This document shows positions 1 to 11,695 of a stretch of DNA of 64,000 nucleotides, one piece after another. The stretch is from Chara braunii. Lineage: Eukaryota; Streptophyta; Charophyceae; Charales; Characeae. The first letter of the stretch is position 1, and each line of letters begins with the position of its first letter. The stretch spans positions 1,032,510-1,096,509 of the forward strand of contig BFEA01000019.1 in the NCBI GenBank assembly GCA_003427395.1, written 5' to 3'. The position numbers and the translations under genes were made by a program. The notes beneath the pieces were generated by a model, which saw only the letters and a list, made by a program, of their open reading frames with translations, did not search any database and was not told the DNA's origin.

Positions 1-2838
1 ATATGTACCTTTAGTTTCCCTTTGAGATTTAATAATGTACTTGAATGTCGAATAAGTATTCTAAGTCTCTGAAAACGGGATATAGTTGTTAGGCTACCTA
101 GTTAAAGGCTACGTGTGTTTGCGAGGTCATTTGTCAAAGAGTCAGAGTACAAAATTATAAATGAAACTAACCCTAATAATTCATTGCTTGGATAGTCTAA
201 CTAAATCCTCAAATTCTTGAAGTTATATGTTATAGGTCTTAATGATAGACTCGGTTTCTCGATGGTTGTCTAACTTTTAAGGTTGTATCGTGTGGCGTAT
301 GAATTTGTGATTATCTGCTTGAGATAAGTGTCATCTCTAAGACCCTACTTAATATGGTCTGATGATGAAGGTATTTACTGAACATTTGACTAGTTCGTGA
401 AAATGTAATAATTAAAAGTTATGCTCTTTTGTATGATTGGTGCATTTAAAAGGTAGTGAACGATTGTATGTCACGACTCATCAAAGTACGGAGAAGTCTT
501 CGCATTTAGCATACATTTTTCAATAGGCAAGGTTGGGGTATATATGACATTGTACCCTTAGTAAACCCGATTATAGTCATATTGTGAAATAATATGACTA
601 GATAAAATGGAATAAAGGGAATGAAAATTGTGCTTGGTTGTCTTGACGGTTAGGGGTCGACTAATTACTAGAGATCTGATTAAAATATCATGCTAATAAA
701 ATCTTATTAATAAGGTTGCATTTTTGAAGTATAATTTGACCCTAGAATATCATGTGATAAAAATTAATTATTTCATCATCCACTTAATGACTAACTAATC
801 ATCAGGGACGAATAATATGGCAAGCGCAATATTAGGTCACCTACTTGAAGAATATGTGTTCGTTTGAGGTTGTATAGGATAAAGCATGATAATGAATTAG
901 CTTTAGGAGTCATTGCATAAAGAGTTTGATTATATTTATCTGGTTCTTGAAGCTATATGAATAGACTCAGACTTTTAACGATTGGTTAAGCGTTGCAAAT
1001 TGTATCATGATAAAATATGAGGCTATATACTTAAATAACTATCTTTAATAATACGATACTCAATAAAATCAAAGTAGTGTCCACTTGAGGGTTATCCAAC
1101 TCCTCGAAATTACAGTACTATATAAAGATTTAAAACTACTTATTCCCACTATGGACAATGTGTATGACTTTGTATGACTGAATGTATACGGGAATGAATG
1201 ATACATGTTTTAAGTGATGTATCATTATATGTTTTGTTTTTGTTGGGTGAAGTTATAATTTGTTCTGAATATATATATTTATTAATTGTTTGGTGATTGT
1301 TTGTGTCTGTCTGGACGTGTTTGTGAATTGCTCTCCTTAATAAGGATAGAAAAGTTGTATGAAATTCACGTTGGGCATGGGACCGAAGGTGAATGGAGTG
1401 ACCAACCTTTGAAGAGAATAAATTCTCTCAAGGGAGGTCAGCATGCAGAATATGTCCTTTCGAGAATTGCAACGTTGATTGATACAATTGCCTGATAGAC
1501 TTTAAGAGGGTATAGTTAAGTCTTGTAGGCGGTAGTGAGACTCACGCCGGAACAATGTTCCTGGTCCATAGTGAGGTGTTGTCATTTTGTCTTATATAGG
1601 AAAGATGACTACACTATCGTCGAAAGGGAGGAAGGTGTTCAAGACCTTGCTTGAAGTTTGACAGTGAGTGAGACAACTACTACTTAGTCTGAGCACGCTT
1701 GGAGTGGTAGCCCAAGCGGGGTTCATGCTAGGTGGGTCCACCACACCCTGAAAAGGTATGGTATTACCAACCAGCCTTTAGACGAGTGTGAATGGGGTTG
1801 TCTGATTGTGCTCGATGTGGTCATCCAGGTACAAGCGCTGAAATCGGAGGAAGATGTGGTGAGGCTTAGTCCTAGAAGCGGGGCTCGGGATCTGAGATGT
1901 TATCCTTTTGATTGGATTACACCACCCCTCGACACTGTATACCCCTGTTAAGCATGAAGGAGTAAAATATCTTATGTCATCATTATTATTGTCATTGTAA
2001 CTTCACTGGAATTTGTTCTTGTGAAGTCACAAATGTGACAATTGTTCTCATTGTTAATAAGGTTACCAATTGATGTTTGTTTGAATTATGACTGAATGTT
2101 TTAATATTATGATTATTATTGTTTATTTTTCTTACGGTTTTGAGCATTTTTTTTATATCTTGAGTTATATTCCTTATTTATGGCAGGAGAATGTCATTTA
2201 CACTGGTATTGTGACGTTTCGTAAAAAACAGGGGGAAAACCCTGCGTACAGTAACGAGTTGTTGTGACATGTTTTTTCATTTGAGATATCAATCTAGATC
2301 ATGGAGTGTGGTTCCATTTTTATGATTGTCGTCAAAAGGGTTTAATCCCTTTGACCAACTTCAACTTAATACTCAAATCCGAGTATTATGTGTATATTCG
2401 TGCAGTACATTATCGAAGGCAAAACCTCGATAGGAGTCAGTATGACGGCGACCTAATTTAAGTTTGAATCTTAGAAATTATTTTGGATCCTCAGATTATT
2501 AATATAATTGGGCAGACACGATAAGTGTCCTGTTTGGAAAGACATCAAAGACATATGTTAAAAAAACGTCGCTCATTCCTCTATGGGGTTAGTTTAAGAT
2601 AAGTCTATGAGATCGAAATGAGGAACTCAATCGGAAATGATGATGTTTTGAAAGATATATTTGCATCGATGGTAAAGTGGAAGTCAATATTTTCATTTGG
2701 GATATGGGACAATTCTATATATTTTGAATGATCCCCGAGACGTGTGTCTGACCGAGCTGTGATCGAGACTTGGAGGACACGATCCCTAAGTGGCAACCTA
2801 ACGATGGTCCTTGTTCATCCTCTGAGTGGCAACTGGAC
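1..2838 (+). repeat. Long direct repeat, copy A (continues left of window)
   Basis: Matches 13350-16196 nearly base for base, from ATATGTACCTTTAGTTTCCC to the ATGGTCCTTGTTCATCC region, with scattered substitutions and small indels. No protein-like open frame. Copy B lies downstream of an LTR and primer binding site, so this is probably the internal region of another member of the same element family. Confidence 0.93.
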
Positions 2839-3837
2839 GATGAAAATTTTATTTTTATGGTTTTGGAATGAACATCGTTCATCCATGAAGTGGCAACCTA
2901 ACAAGGATGAAAATATTTTTGATGATGATGTTTTCGGTGTATATTGAATTGAACATCGTTCATCCACTTCAGGAGGTCAGTCTGAGGGACTGAAGTTACC
3001 AAGCCTATGGTGAAAATTTGGCATCATTGGGACGTAACTCCCAGCATGGGCTACTGACCAAGTATAACCAGTCAGCAGACCTTACGGTTTTGGCCTGAAG
3101 TTGAAACCTGAAGGGTGACCGCTCTAATGAAGGAATCGACTCAGGTAGTTATCGGAGGGGTCGAATGTAGTCTTTGAAATATATGTGAAATTTTTTATGA
3201 TAGGATTTACCCGTCATTGTGCAACCAATACGGGGACCACTGTTAATATGACAACATAGTGGGCCGCATATCTGGCCTGATCAACCGGACTGTGGTGGGT
3301 TAAGACCAGGACTGCCGATCCCCTCGTATTAGACTTCAGGTGGGACGGTAATATGGTTTGGTTGAGACCCGCGTCCAAAGGGTCAGATTCTCTGGCTCTA
3401 TGGACAACCAACGAGGGTTTGGGAAGAAAGTCTAAAGGTACGGAAAAAATGAGCATTGACTCTCTTGATAATTTTCACCGTTGTAGTACAAATTCAAGAT
3501 CCCCACCATTGGTTCATTCAGTTTGGGTTGGGGGGTTCGGTATGTGGGAGACCCGGGTTAGAATCCCGACAATGGTAGGGTATATCAAGGGAGACAATAT
3601 GCATCTTGACCGCATTTCAATCCAGGAACTCGGATTTGGCTATCCACTTATCGAAGATGCGCTTTATTTTGGGAAGGGATTTACCTTTTCTTTTCGTGGT
3701 GTTATCGATCTTGTCATATTTTATCAATTGATCTGATCATGGGAAACGATCTAAAAGAGAATTGTATGAAGGATTGTGATAAACGTCCCTAGCGACAGGG
3801 ACATCGCTTAATAGGGTCTGAGAATACTGTTGGACCA
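2839..3837. other. Non-coding stretch with short internal repeats
   Basis: Contains degenerate repeats of AGTGGCAACCTAACGATGG and GAACATCGTTCATCCA (2690-2975). A tRNA-3'-like box, GACCCGGGTTAGAATCCCGA, lies near 3550. No gene recognised. Confidence 0.6.
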
Positions 3838-4760
3838 AATACCCTTACAAGGGTATTTGGCCATGCTTTTGCATTCGACACGGTAACGGTGTCGGCTACC
3901 ATGACGGAGCCAGTCTGGGATGAAAAGGGTGTGCACGCTTTGGCGTGGCGCTTGAAACGATTTCCTCGGCCATTGAGGCCAGGGCGAATCGGTGAAAAAA
4001 AAAAATTTGAGAATATGCGCGCGCCTTGTTATGACGCGCGCCGTGATGATTAAGATTAGTAATAATACCCTCGGGCCAAAAAGGTCGAGGGGTTAATTGG
4101 GTTAATATTGTGTCGGGTAGATCTACGACACACATTAAGACTTGGTCTGGTACCTGTCTACCTATTGGTACTGGGCGTCTAAAAATATCAATGTTTGTCT
4201 TCCTCTGCTCAGCCTAGAGTACTCGGTACATCTACCTCTATTAGGTGTTGTACCGACCGACCTGCTACTTAAGTGTTTTCTGCTACTCTAAGTACCGCGG
4301 GCATCTTTTTCCGGCCACCTGAGTGTTTCCCCCACTGCAACCCTCAATGTCACGACTACAAGTAAGTACCGACCCGCAGACCTTTCAAAGCGACCAAATG
4401 CCCCTACGGGTCATACACACACTCAAGCCGACAAACACTCAGACAGGCACGCGGACCAGCAAGCGTGCAAGCGCACAGACTTAAATACAGGCTCGAACCA
4501 CTAGATATGCGGAGCCTGAATACTCTACAAATAGCTGAGTTGTTCCCCTTATACTCGAGGTGGGAGCTAACCCAGTAGGTTTAGGTGCTGATTATTAGTA
4601 GGTTTAGGTGCTGATTATTATACAGGGGATGCAGGGATCGAAGCCTACAAACCCCTGAGCTAGCTCCCTTTTGACGGGGAGCTTAATTGTATTTTGCCCC
4701 TGGTTACGGTCGCTCGGGACTTGAACCCGCGACCTCCGGATTANGAGTTAGTTNTTGTCA
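3838..4760 (-). repeat. Dispersed ~0.9 kb repeat, copy 1
   Basis: On the minus strand it is colinear with 23045-23940. Shared blocks include CGATTTCCTCG, ACAAACACTCA, ACCAGCAAGC and a GGTTCRAGYCCCGA box. A 24-bp internal duplication (TAGGTTTAGGTGCTGATTAT) lies at 4577-4622. Four single Ns follow or fall at its edge (4744, 4754, 4768, 4799). Family unknown. Confidence 0.8.
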
Positions 4761-5044
4761 GTAGCTTNGTTGGATTTGAGCCTCTGTTGTAACGTGGCNC
4801 GCCACATGGCAGGCTAAGATAGTTAGTACTTAGATTATATTCCTTTCTTTTATTTTTATTCGTTATAGTTAGATTCTTCTTTTATTTACTTTTATTATTT
4901 TTCGTTTCGGTTTGTCTTTTCTCCCTTTCGATCTCGTACCTCACGAGACTCATCCGCCTCGATGAATCCGCAGCAGAACCGTGGGAAGGTTAATTCCCAT
5001 TAAGGTTGTTGATCGGAGCTTCGGGCTTGGCCGCTCGACACTTG

Positions 5045-5170
5045 CACAACCTCGAGGGAGGGATAGCGCGACGCGAGGGAGGATAGCGCGACGTGAGGGA
5101 GGGATAGCGGGACGCGAGGGAGGATAGCACGATGCGAGGGAGGATAGCGCGACGTGAGGGAGGATAGCGC
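5045..5170. repeat. ~21-bp minisatellite
   Basis: Six or so units of GAGGGAGGATAGCGCGACGY in tandem. Proline/serine/arginine-rich open frames over it are artefacts of the repeat. Confidence 0.92.
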
Positions 5171-5299
5171 ACAAGAAGAAGAAGAGCGACACAAAGCGAC
5201 ATAGCAAGGAAAGGAGAGAGGCGCGCAACATATCGGGAATGAAGGAGGAACGTGAGGAATCGACGTGCACGAAGAAGAAGAAGAAGAATAAAAATAAAT

Positions 5300-5312
<13 letters not shown>

Positions 5313-5331
<19 letters not shown>

Positions 5332-5335
5332 AAAA
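5313..5335. repeat. A-homopolymer after (TAAA)n
   Basis: A 23-nt A run preceded by AATAAATAAATAAAT, 40 bases before an 18S-like fragment. Confidence 0.9.
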
Positions 5336-5375
5336 GATGAAGAAGAGGGAGAAGGGAAGGGGGTTCACCGCAACG

Positions 5376-5593
5376 TGATAGATTGTTGTAATTATCGATC
5401 TTGAAAGAGGAATGCCTAGTAAGCGCAAGTCGTCATCTCGCGTTGATCACTTCCCTGCCCTTTGTACACGCCGTCGTTGCTCCTACCGATTGAATGGTCG
5501 GGTGACGTGACTGGCTCGCAGTGATCTCGGCGGTTTGCCGCTAGGGGTGCTGTGGAAAGTTCATTGAACCTTATCATTTAGAGGGAGAAGAAG
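5376..5593 (+). pseudogene. Decayed fragment of 18S rRNA 3' end, copy 1
   Basis: Follows the 3' end of eukaryotic 18S rRNA. Blocks include TTATCGATCTTGAAAGAGGA, ATGCCTAGTAAGCGC, CTGCCCTTTGTACACGCCG, CTCCTACCGATTGAATGGTC and CATTGAACCTTATCATTTAG. Substitutions and small losses in the decoding-site region (ACACCGCCCGTCG is broken) show it is not a working gene. It stops at a purine-rich tract (5590-5660). It probably came along in a repeat or a reverse-transcribed rRNA piece. Confidence 0.85.
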
Positions 5594-5760
5594 AACGAGA
5601 AGAAGGAGAAGGAGGGAGAGAGAGAAAACGAGGGGAAAATGGAAGGAAGAAGACGACAACGACGACGCTGACGACGACGATGAAGACGACGACGAAGACT
5701 AACAACAAAGACCGACGACGGTGATGACGGCGACGACGAAGAGGGAATAGGTAAGCCTTC
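5590..5760. repeat. Purine-rich and GAC/ACG-rich low-complexity tract
   Basis: GAGAAGAAGAACGAGAAGAAG followed by (GACGAC)n-like sequence. Valine- and arginine-rich open frames on the opposite strand are compositional. Confidence 0.85.
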
Positions 5761-5831
5761 AATCTCGCGGCTTACCTCGTGGTACTTCCATCGATAGGAT
5801 AAATAAAATAAATAAATAAATAAAAATAAAA

Positions 5832-5900
5832 TCGAATGAATATACCATTAGAACGTGGATATATACACGACCTCATACTACACATGTGTGTGTATGTGAA

Positions 5901-5970
<70 letters not shown>
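5832..5970. repeat. Dispersed AATCGAATGAAT repeat with (TG)n(AG)n
   Basis: AAAATCGAATGAATATACC, TTAGAACGTGGATATATACAC, then TG repeats (5884-5916) and about 27 AG units. Related to 16855-16965 and 42380-42490. Confidence 0.75.
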
Positions 5971-5973
<3 letters not shown>

Positions 5974-6228
5974 TTCGATCGATTCGCTGGGCGAAAGCCG
6001 CGGCTGGCCTCCCGCAACCTCCATCGAAAGGATGACCGGAACCGATCGAATCTTTCACTATAACATCAAAATACTCACTACTACATGTGGGTGGGTGAGC
6101 GAAATAGATCAAATCTTCTACTGCAACGTCGAAATGTTCACTACTACATTTGTGCGTGTGTGTGTGTGTGAGTGAGAGGGAGAGAGAAAGAAGAGAGAGA
6201 GAGGGAAAGAAGAGGAAGGAGAGGAGTC

Positions 6229-6655
6229 GCACTGTGGTCCTTGGGTACACGTGGCAACTGTGTGCACGGGAAAGAGGTTGTGAGTGATGTGAGAAACATA
6301 CCTGGTGCTAATGCGTGCGGCATTTGCTGCGATCTACTCGTACTTCGGAAGAGTTGTTGTCGTCATCATTCGGCGTTGTAGTAGTAGGCTAGATAGGATC
6401 TGCCATATGTAGTCTGGCGCCGAACGCCAGGTAGGATGTCGACATTGGTTCTTGTGATGATGATGAGAGTATGCCTGCATTGTCAATTATGAGCTTTTGT
6501 TGTGCTCTTATTTGGTGGGACTCGTGATGCAATTCTGCATTTGGTTCGAGGTTACGACTATCTGGTCACATCTGTATGATGTTGTTGATCTCTGAAGATC
6601 GTCATCGGTAAATTTTTTTTTTCCTTCCATTATTATTATTATTATTATTATTAGG
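6229..6655 (+). repeat. (ATT)n-tailed repeat, copy 1
   Basis: Begins near CTTGGGTACACGTGGCAAC, includes CTAGATAGGATCTGCCAT and TTTGGTTCGAGGTTACGAC, and ends in a TTATTA tail. The next unit at 6660-7167 repeats it almost fully. An ATT microsatellite at the same end of each copy suggests a non-LTR retrotransposon or SINE-like 3' end. Confidence 0.75.
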
Positions 6656-6659
6656 TGCA

Positions 6660-7095
6660 TGGTAATCTTGGGTACACGTAACAGCTGTGTGGGATCGAGG
6701 TTGTGAGTGATATGAGGGACATACCTGGTGCTTGAGGTGATCGACATTGGTCGAGATCTGCTCGTACATCGGAAAGTTGTTGACGTCACCTGTGGCATTA
6801 TAGTATAGGCTAGATAGGATCTGCCATCTGTAGTCTGGGCGCAGAGCGCCAGATAGGATATTGGCATTGGTTTTGTGTTGATGATGATAGGACTATGCCA
6901 GCATTGTCAATTATGAGTTTTTGTTGTGTTGTTATTTGGTGGGACACGTAATGCAATTCTGCTTTTGGTTCGAGGTCACAACTATCTGGTGATATGTGTA
7001 TGATGCTGTTTGATTTCTGAAGTTCAATATCGCTCAATTTCCTTGCTTTTTCTTTTATTATTACTATTATTATTATTATTATTATTATTACTATG

Positions 7096-7146
<51 letters not shown>

Positions 7147-7167
7147 GTTATTATTATTATTTTATTA
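6660..7167 (+). repeat. (ATT)n-tailed repeat, copy 2, adjacent tandem copy
   Basis: Repeats copy 1 from CTTGGGTACACGTAACAGC through CTAGATAGGATCTGCCATC to GGTTCGAGGTCACAACTATC, then an (ATT)n array at 7057-7167. Confidence 0.78.
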
Positions 7168-7700
7168 TTGCTATTTCTGCGATCAGACTTGCTTTCTTCC
7201 TTACTTCACATGCATGCAGACCGGCGACACGCCAAACTGGCGACAAGAGCTTTAACTCAAAGCTCCTAGATACGACAGATAAGAACACAGGTCTATTACA
7301 AGTTCACTGTAGACGAATATGGCTCCATAGCACCCCAATAACTCTCTCTTCACACACACGGGATCACCCCGGATACCCCACACGCAACACTCTGCTTACA
7401 AACACACACACTCGCTGTACGTCATACTGCACTACACCTACAATTATGGCTAAGTTCTCCTTCAGCCACTGCACTCTTTGGGCATCTGCAGACCACCGTT
7501 GCACAAGCCGCTGTAGTAGCGCTTCCGCATGGCTTACGCATGAATGAATGAATGGCTTAGCGCTGCATCTTGATTTATGCTTCTGTTTGGTACTGGCCTG
7601 CCCTTTCCATTCGCCCTGAGTGCCCACAGTCTCATATGGTACTTGCTTGACTGGACTTAGACTGACTAGGATGTACCGCTGACTCAGTGCAGTCACACTG
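7168..7700. other. No gene seen
   Basis: Unique-looking sequence without a recognisable protein or RNA. Short open frames have no familiar motif. Confidence 0.5.
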
Positions 7701-7729
7701 CTAACCTACCAGGGAGAGTCGACGCCCGT

Positions 7730-7743
7730 GCCATCCAAGTACG

Positions 7744-7774
<31 letters not shown>

Positions 7775-8705
7775 GGGCAGGGTAATAGGCAGTGAGAATG
7801 TGTGTGTGCGTGCTTGCAATCGCATGTGTTTTGTCGTGTTCGCTATACAAAATTCCACAAACAAAGCTTGACTGTGCCAGACTGTTTTCGTCAGACTGTG
7901 TGTGTGAGACAGAAACACACGCAGACACAGGCACGAAGAGACATACGTAGATACAGGCACAAATAGACACACACAGACACAGGCGCGAAGAGACACACAC
8001 AGACACTGTGACATACACAGTGTCACACACACAGACACAATGTCACGTACACTGTGATACAGATACACAGTGAGAGACAATGCACACACACAGTCACACC
8101 GGCACACATACAAAGTAACGCAGGTACAGTCACACATATTGTCACACTGTGACAAATACGCATACACGCTGTGACAGACAACCCATACACAGTGACACAC
8201 ACATAAATGTTGTGACACGGACAGATGTTGTGACACACACAGTTAGATGTCGTGACACAGACAGATACAGCGACATGCACAGATAAATACTGTGACACAC
8301 AAAAACTGTGACAGTCGCGCAAGCACAAAAATACAGCGACACAGACTGTGACATATACAGTGACGCATACACACTGGACACACGTGCACAGTCTCAGTCA
8401 CGCACACACACACAGATACGGTGTGATACACACAAAATATTGTGACAGTCACACTATGTCCAACACTCATCAATAACGAAACACGCACACAGTCACGCGG
8501 TGACACATACGCAAGTGACACGGACATTGTGACAGACACAGTGTCACACATTGTGACACACGTACAGACACTGTGATACATACACAAATACAATGACACA
8601 CAGTCAAAAAGTGACGCACAGCCAAACAGTGACGCACGCTCATACAGTGACACGCAGTCACACAATGACGCACAATGATGCACAGTCACACAGTGACACT
8701 CAGAC
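7730..8705. repeat. ~1 kb degenerate CA-rich repeat with TGTCAC/GTGACA motifs
   Basis: Starts with (CAGA)n at 7741-7775. A long array of CACACAGTCACACAGTGACA-like words follows, in which GTGAC and GTCAC alternate. The cysteine/valine-rich minus-strand open frames are artefacts of the repeat. Confidence 0.9.
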
Positions 8706-8739
8706 ACAGGGGTTCCTTTGAGAGAGTAAACCAGCGAGG

Positions 8740-9910
8740 ATGATAAGAGGAGCAAGGTCCCGAGAGACCTGCCTTATCGCCTAAGTCCGCTTAAGTGAGA
8801 AAATTGAGCGATAAGAGGAGCGAGGCTCCCAAACGCCTGCCTTATCACAATAAAGGCACGAACGGTGTGATAAGAGTAGCAAGGCTCCGAGAAGCCTGCC
8901 TTATTACCAATTAGTCGTGCGTCAATGTAAGNNNNNNNNNNNNNNNNNNNNNNNNNNNNNNNNNNNNNNNNNNNNNNNNNNNNNNNNNNNNNNNNNNNNN
9001 NNNNNNNNNNNNNNNNNNNNNNNNNNNNNNNNNNNNNNNNNNNNNNNNNNNNNNNNNNNNNNNNNNNNNNNNNNNNNNNNNNNNNNNNNNNNNNNNNNNN
9101 NNNNNNNNNNNNNNNNNNNNNNNNNNNNNNNNNNNNNNNNNNNNNNNNNNNNNNNNNNNNNNNNNNNNNNNNNNNNNNNNNNNNNNNNNNNNNNNNNNNN
9201 NNNNNNNNNNNNNNNNNNNNNNNNNNNNNNNNNNNNTCCGAGAAGCCTGCCTTATTACCAACCAGCCGTGCGTCAGTGCAAGAATGTGATAAGAGTAGCG
9301 GGACTCCAAGAAGTCTGCCTTATCACAATAATAACAAAGAACAATGTGATAAGAATAGCGAGGCTCCGAGAAAGCCTGCCTTATCACTATAATGACAAGA
9401 ACAATGTGATAAGAGTAGCGAGACTCCGAGAAGCATGCCTTATCACTATAATGAGAAGAAAAATGTGATAAGAGTAGCGAGGCTCTCAGAAGCCTGCCTT
9501 ATCACTATAATGACAAGGACGGTGTGATAAGAGTAGCAAGGCTTCGAGAAGCCTGCCTTGTCACACTAATAACACGATATGATAAGAGTAGCAAGGCTCC
9601 GAGAAGTCTGTCTTATCACACTAATAACACGATGTGATAAGAGTAGCAAGGCTCCGATAAGCCTGCCTTATTACCCGCCAGCGGTGCTTCAATATGAAAC
9701 ATCAGTAGGAGGAGCAGGGCACCGAGATGCCTTGCCCATTGCCCAGCTGCATGGAGGAAGTGGCAGTAAGAGGAGCGAGGCTCCGAGAAGTCCGCCTTAC
9801 TACCATCTGACCTTGATCTAATGCAAGACAGTAAATATGTGAAGCAAGGCCCTTGAGGTCTAACCTATCACAAGCAGACGCCCAATGAAGATGAGTAGAT
9901 CCTGAATGGT
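8740..9910. repeat. Minisatellite of nested hairpins (~60-bp unit), interrupted by gap
   Basis: About 14 visible units. The typical unit has outer arms GTGATAAG and CTTATCAC and an inner stem AGGCT-CCGAGA-AGCCT, followed by a variable spacer of 15-25 bases. Inner-stem variants keep pairing: GGTC/GACC (8756-8769), GACT/AGTC (9302-9315), GGCA/TGCC (9718-9731). The outer stem varies together too (AGTAAG/CTTACT near 9765-9805). No protein coding. Confidence 0.93.
8932..9236. other. Assembly gap, 305 N
   Basis: Lies inside the hairpin minisatellite; true copy number is unknown. Confidence 1.
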
Positions 9911-10266
9911 CTACCATACTATTACTAATCTTCTCGATAAACAGGGAACGGTAAAAGCCGTGAAAAGAGATCGATTCATTATTAACAGACCACTTTCTGA
10001 TTCTACCGAGGTGGATGTAGAAGGAACGTGACCCTGTGTGACATGTCCTGCTCCCTTAACCTATTGATTGATGTCAATCTTATGATTCTACTTCGTATGA
10101 GATGGATGATATTTTGTCTATGTATGTGTGAAGGGGAAATTTTTGGCGATGTTAACTCTATATTTTTTCTTCCTTTGGACAACTATCGCTGGAAGCTGAT
10201 CTGATGAGAAGTTAGAGAGGCTGCCTAGAGGGAGTTATGTCGATGTAGTATTATTCCTGACTAAAC
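9911..10266. other. Spacer left of LTR
   Basis: No gene, repeat unit or target duplication recognised. Confidence 0.45.
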
Positions 10267-11673
10267 TGAAGTTCACTATATTGAACTTCAGATAGGGTCA
10301 TGTCGATGGCAGAGAGGTGTTGAGACCGTGTTGGCCTGTTTGTGATTGCAGGTCATCTTAAATTTCGAGAAGACTCACTATGAGTCTATGCAAGACTAAT
10401 GTTGTTGCCTTATGGTAACAGGTCATCTTAAATTTCAAGAAGACTCACTATGAGTCTATGCAAGACTATTTGTTGTTGCCTTATGGTAACAGGTTGGTTC
10501 ACCAACTCAACCATCACTCACTCTCTACACCCACACTTTGCATCAACCTTGCACTAAGTGACATTTCTGTTCCGGGTCATTTGTCTAAAGGGTTTGAATT
10601 TGGTCAAAAGAGGTTCTTGAATGACTAAGTCGAAAAATAATGTCTGGTTAAAAGGTTTGGAAGCGTAAGTGTAATGTGTGTGAAAGTAAATGAATGGTTG
10701 ACTCTGCTAGGATTGCGCAATGTGATTGACTCTTGTCTGCAGGTCAGTAAAACGACAAGCCACATGCTATTCACGGCAACCCATTGAGAAACTTATGCTA
10801 TCTTGGGCCTTGATCCAGAAGTTCGATCAGTGCGCGATTGGTTTGAGTACCCAGCCCTTGCGCCTTTTCCCTGATTGTTCGGAAAATTATGATTATTGTT
10901 AAGGCGACAAACCTTATTCATTTCATGTTCATTTCATTTGTACATGTTTAAAAGGTCAATGACCTACGTTTTCCCTTGATGAATTCATACTGTTTATTTG
11001 AATGTGTTACGTGTATGTGACATCTCCTCACCTAATTACTCAGGCTTATCTCACTTCACATGTATGTATGCTATGGTTAAAGGTTTTTCATAGAGAGATA
11101 TGTCGAATGAACTTAATCACTAGGTAGGATGGGTATGTGTCTTATGCGCAACCCCTGATAATTTAAGTACTGAGAGGGATCCTGCTTTTAAAATGAGATA
11201 GGTTATGAGTCATACCTATAGAAACTATTTCCAGGTAAATTGTAGTATGCGCAACGTTCGTCAGTCGAGTCGACCTGATTTGTAAATCGGTCCGGGAGAT
11301 TAGTGTCTTCATGCCAGACGCGTATACGGGTCAGTCTTAGGCGTTCAACCACGCGTATGCCTATGCTACGGTGATCGAGGAAACTCCCTCGACTAGCTTA
11401 CCTCTGCGATTGCAAGTAAAAGCTTTCGCACGTGAATCAGTAGTTCGACAGGGATACACGCACCTGAGGGATGGTGGCAGCTCCCGCAGGTGGAGGTGAG
11501 TTGTACCTCGCGGGGTCTCTGTCCTGTCGCAGGGAGTAGCGAGAGGTACAGCTCGAGCGCACGGTCGGAGTTTGTCTTACGCTGAAACGGTTTTCAAACT
11601 CCTGCGTGATGCGACCGTGAGGTCCAAAACTAAAATTACTTTACGTTTGGGTGTGGGACCGCCGCGCCCGACA
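10267..11673 (+). mobile_element. 5' LTR of a tRNA-Asp-primed LTR element
   Basis: Starts TGAAGTTCACTATATTGAAC, itself a short inverted repeat, and ends CGCCCGACA two bases before the primer binding site, giving TG...CA ends and about 1.4 kb. A diverged relative at 21244-22520 shares the start, TTGTTGCCTTATGGTAACAGG, GGTCGGTCCGGRAGAT-type blocks and the GTGTGGGACCGYCGCGC end. A ~60-bp piece, GGTCATCTTAAATTTCRAG plus GAAGACTCACTATGAGTC, is duplicated inside it (10352-10470). Confidence 0.75.
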
Positions 11674-11675
11674 GG

Positions 11676-11695
11676 TGGCGCCGTTGCCGGGGATC
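11676..11695 (+). promoter_or_regulatory. Primer binding site, complementary to tRNA-Asp 3' end
   Basis: TGGCGCCGTTGCCGGGGATC is the exact complement of the last 20 bases, with CCA, of plant tRNA-Asp(GUC). This primer is known for plant Ty3/gypsy Athila/Tat-type elements. Confidence 0.9.

Noticed and set aside
4680-4745. tRNA gene on the minus strand (GGGTTCAAGTCCCGA)
   Set aside because: Only the T-arm-like part is present. No acceptor stem, D arm or anticodon arm fits, and the A-box-like word lies on the wrong side.
7706-8755. Cysteine/valine-rich minus-strand open frames of 100-176 codons
   Set aside because: Direct translation of the CA/GTGAC repeat array; no domain and several frames are open at once.
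8740-9910. CRISPR-like array (palindromic ~40-bp repeats with short variable spacers)
   Set aside because: The genome is eukaryotic, repeats vary in sequence, spacers are partly shared between units and no cas genes exist. It is a minisatellite.
10196-10230. Second hammerhead core (CTGATGAG at 10204)
   Set aside because: No stem II plus GAAA follows and no stem I or III pairing is present.
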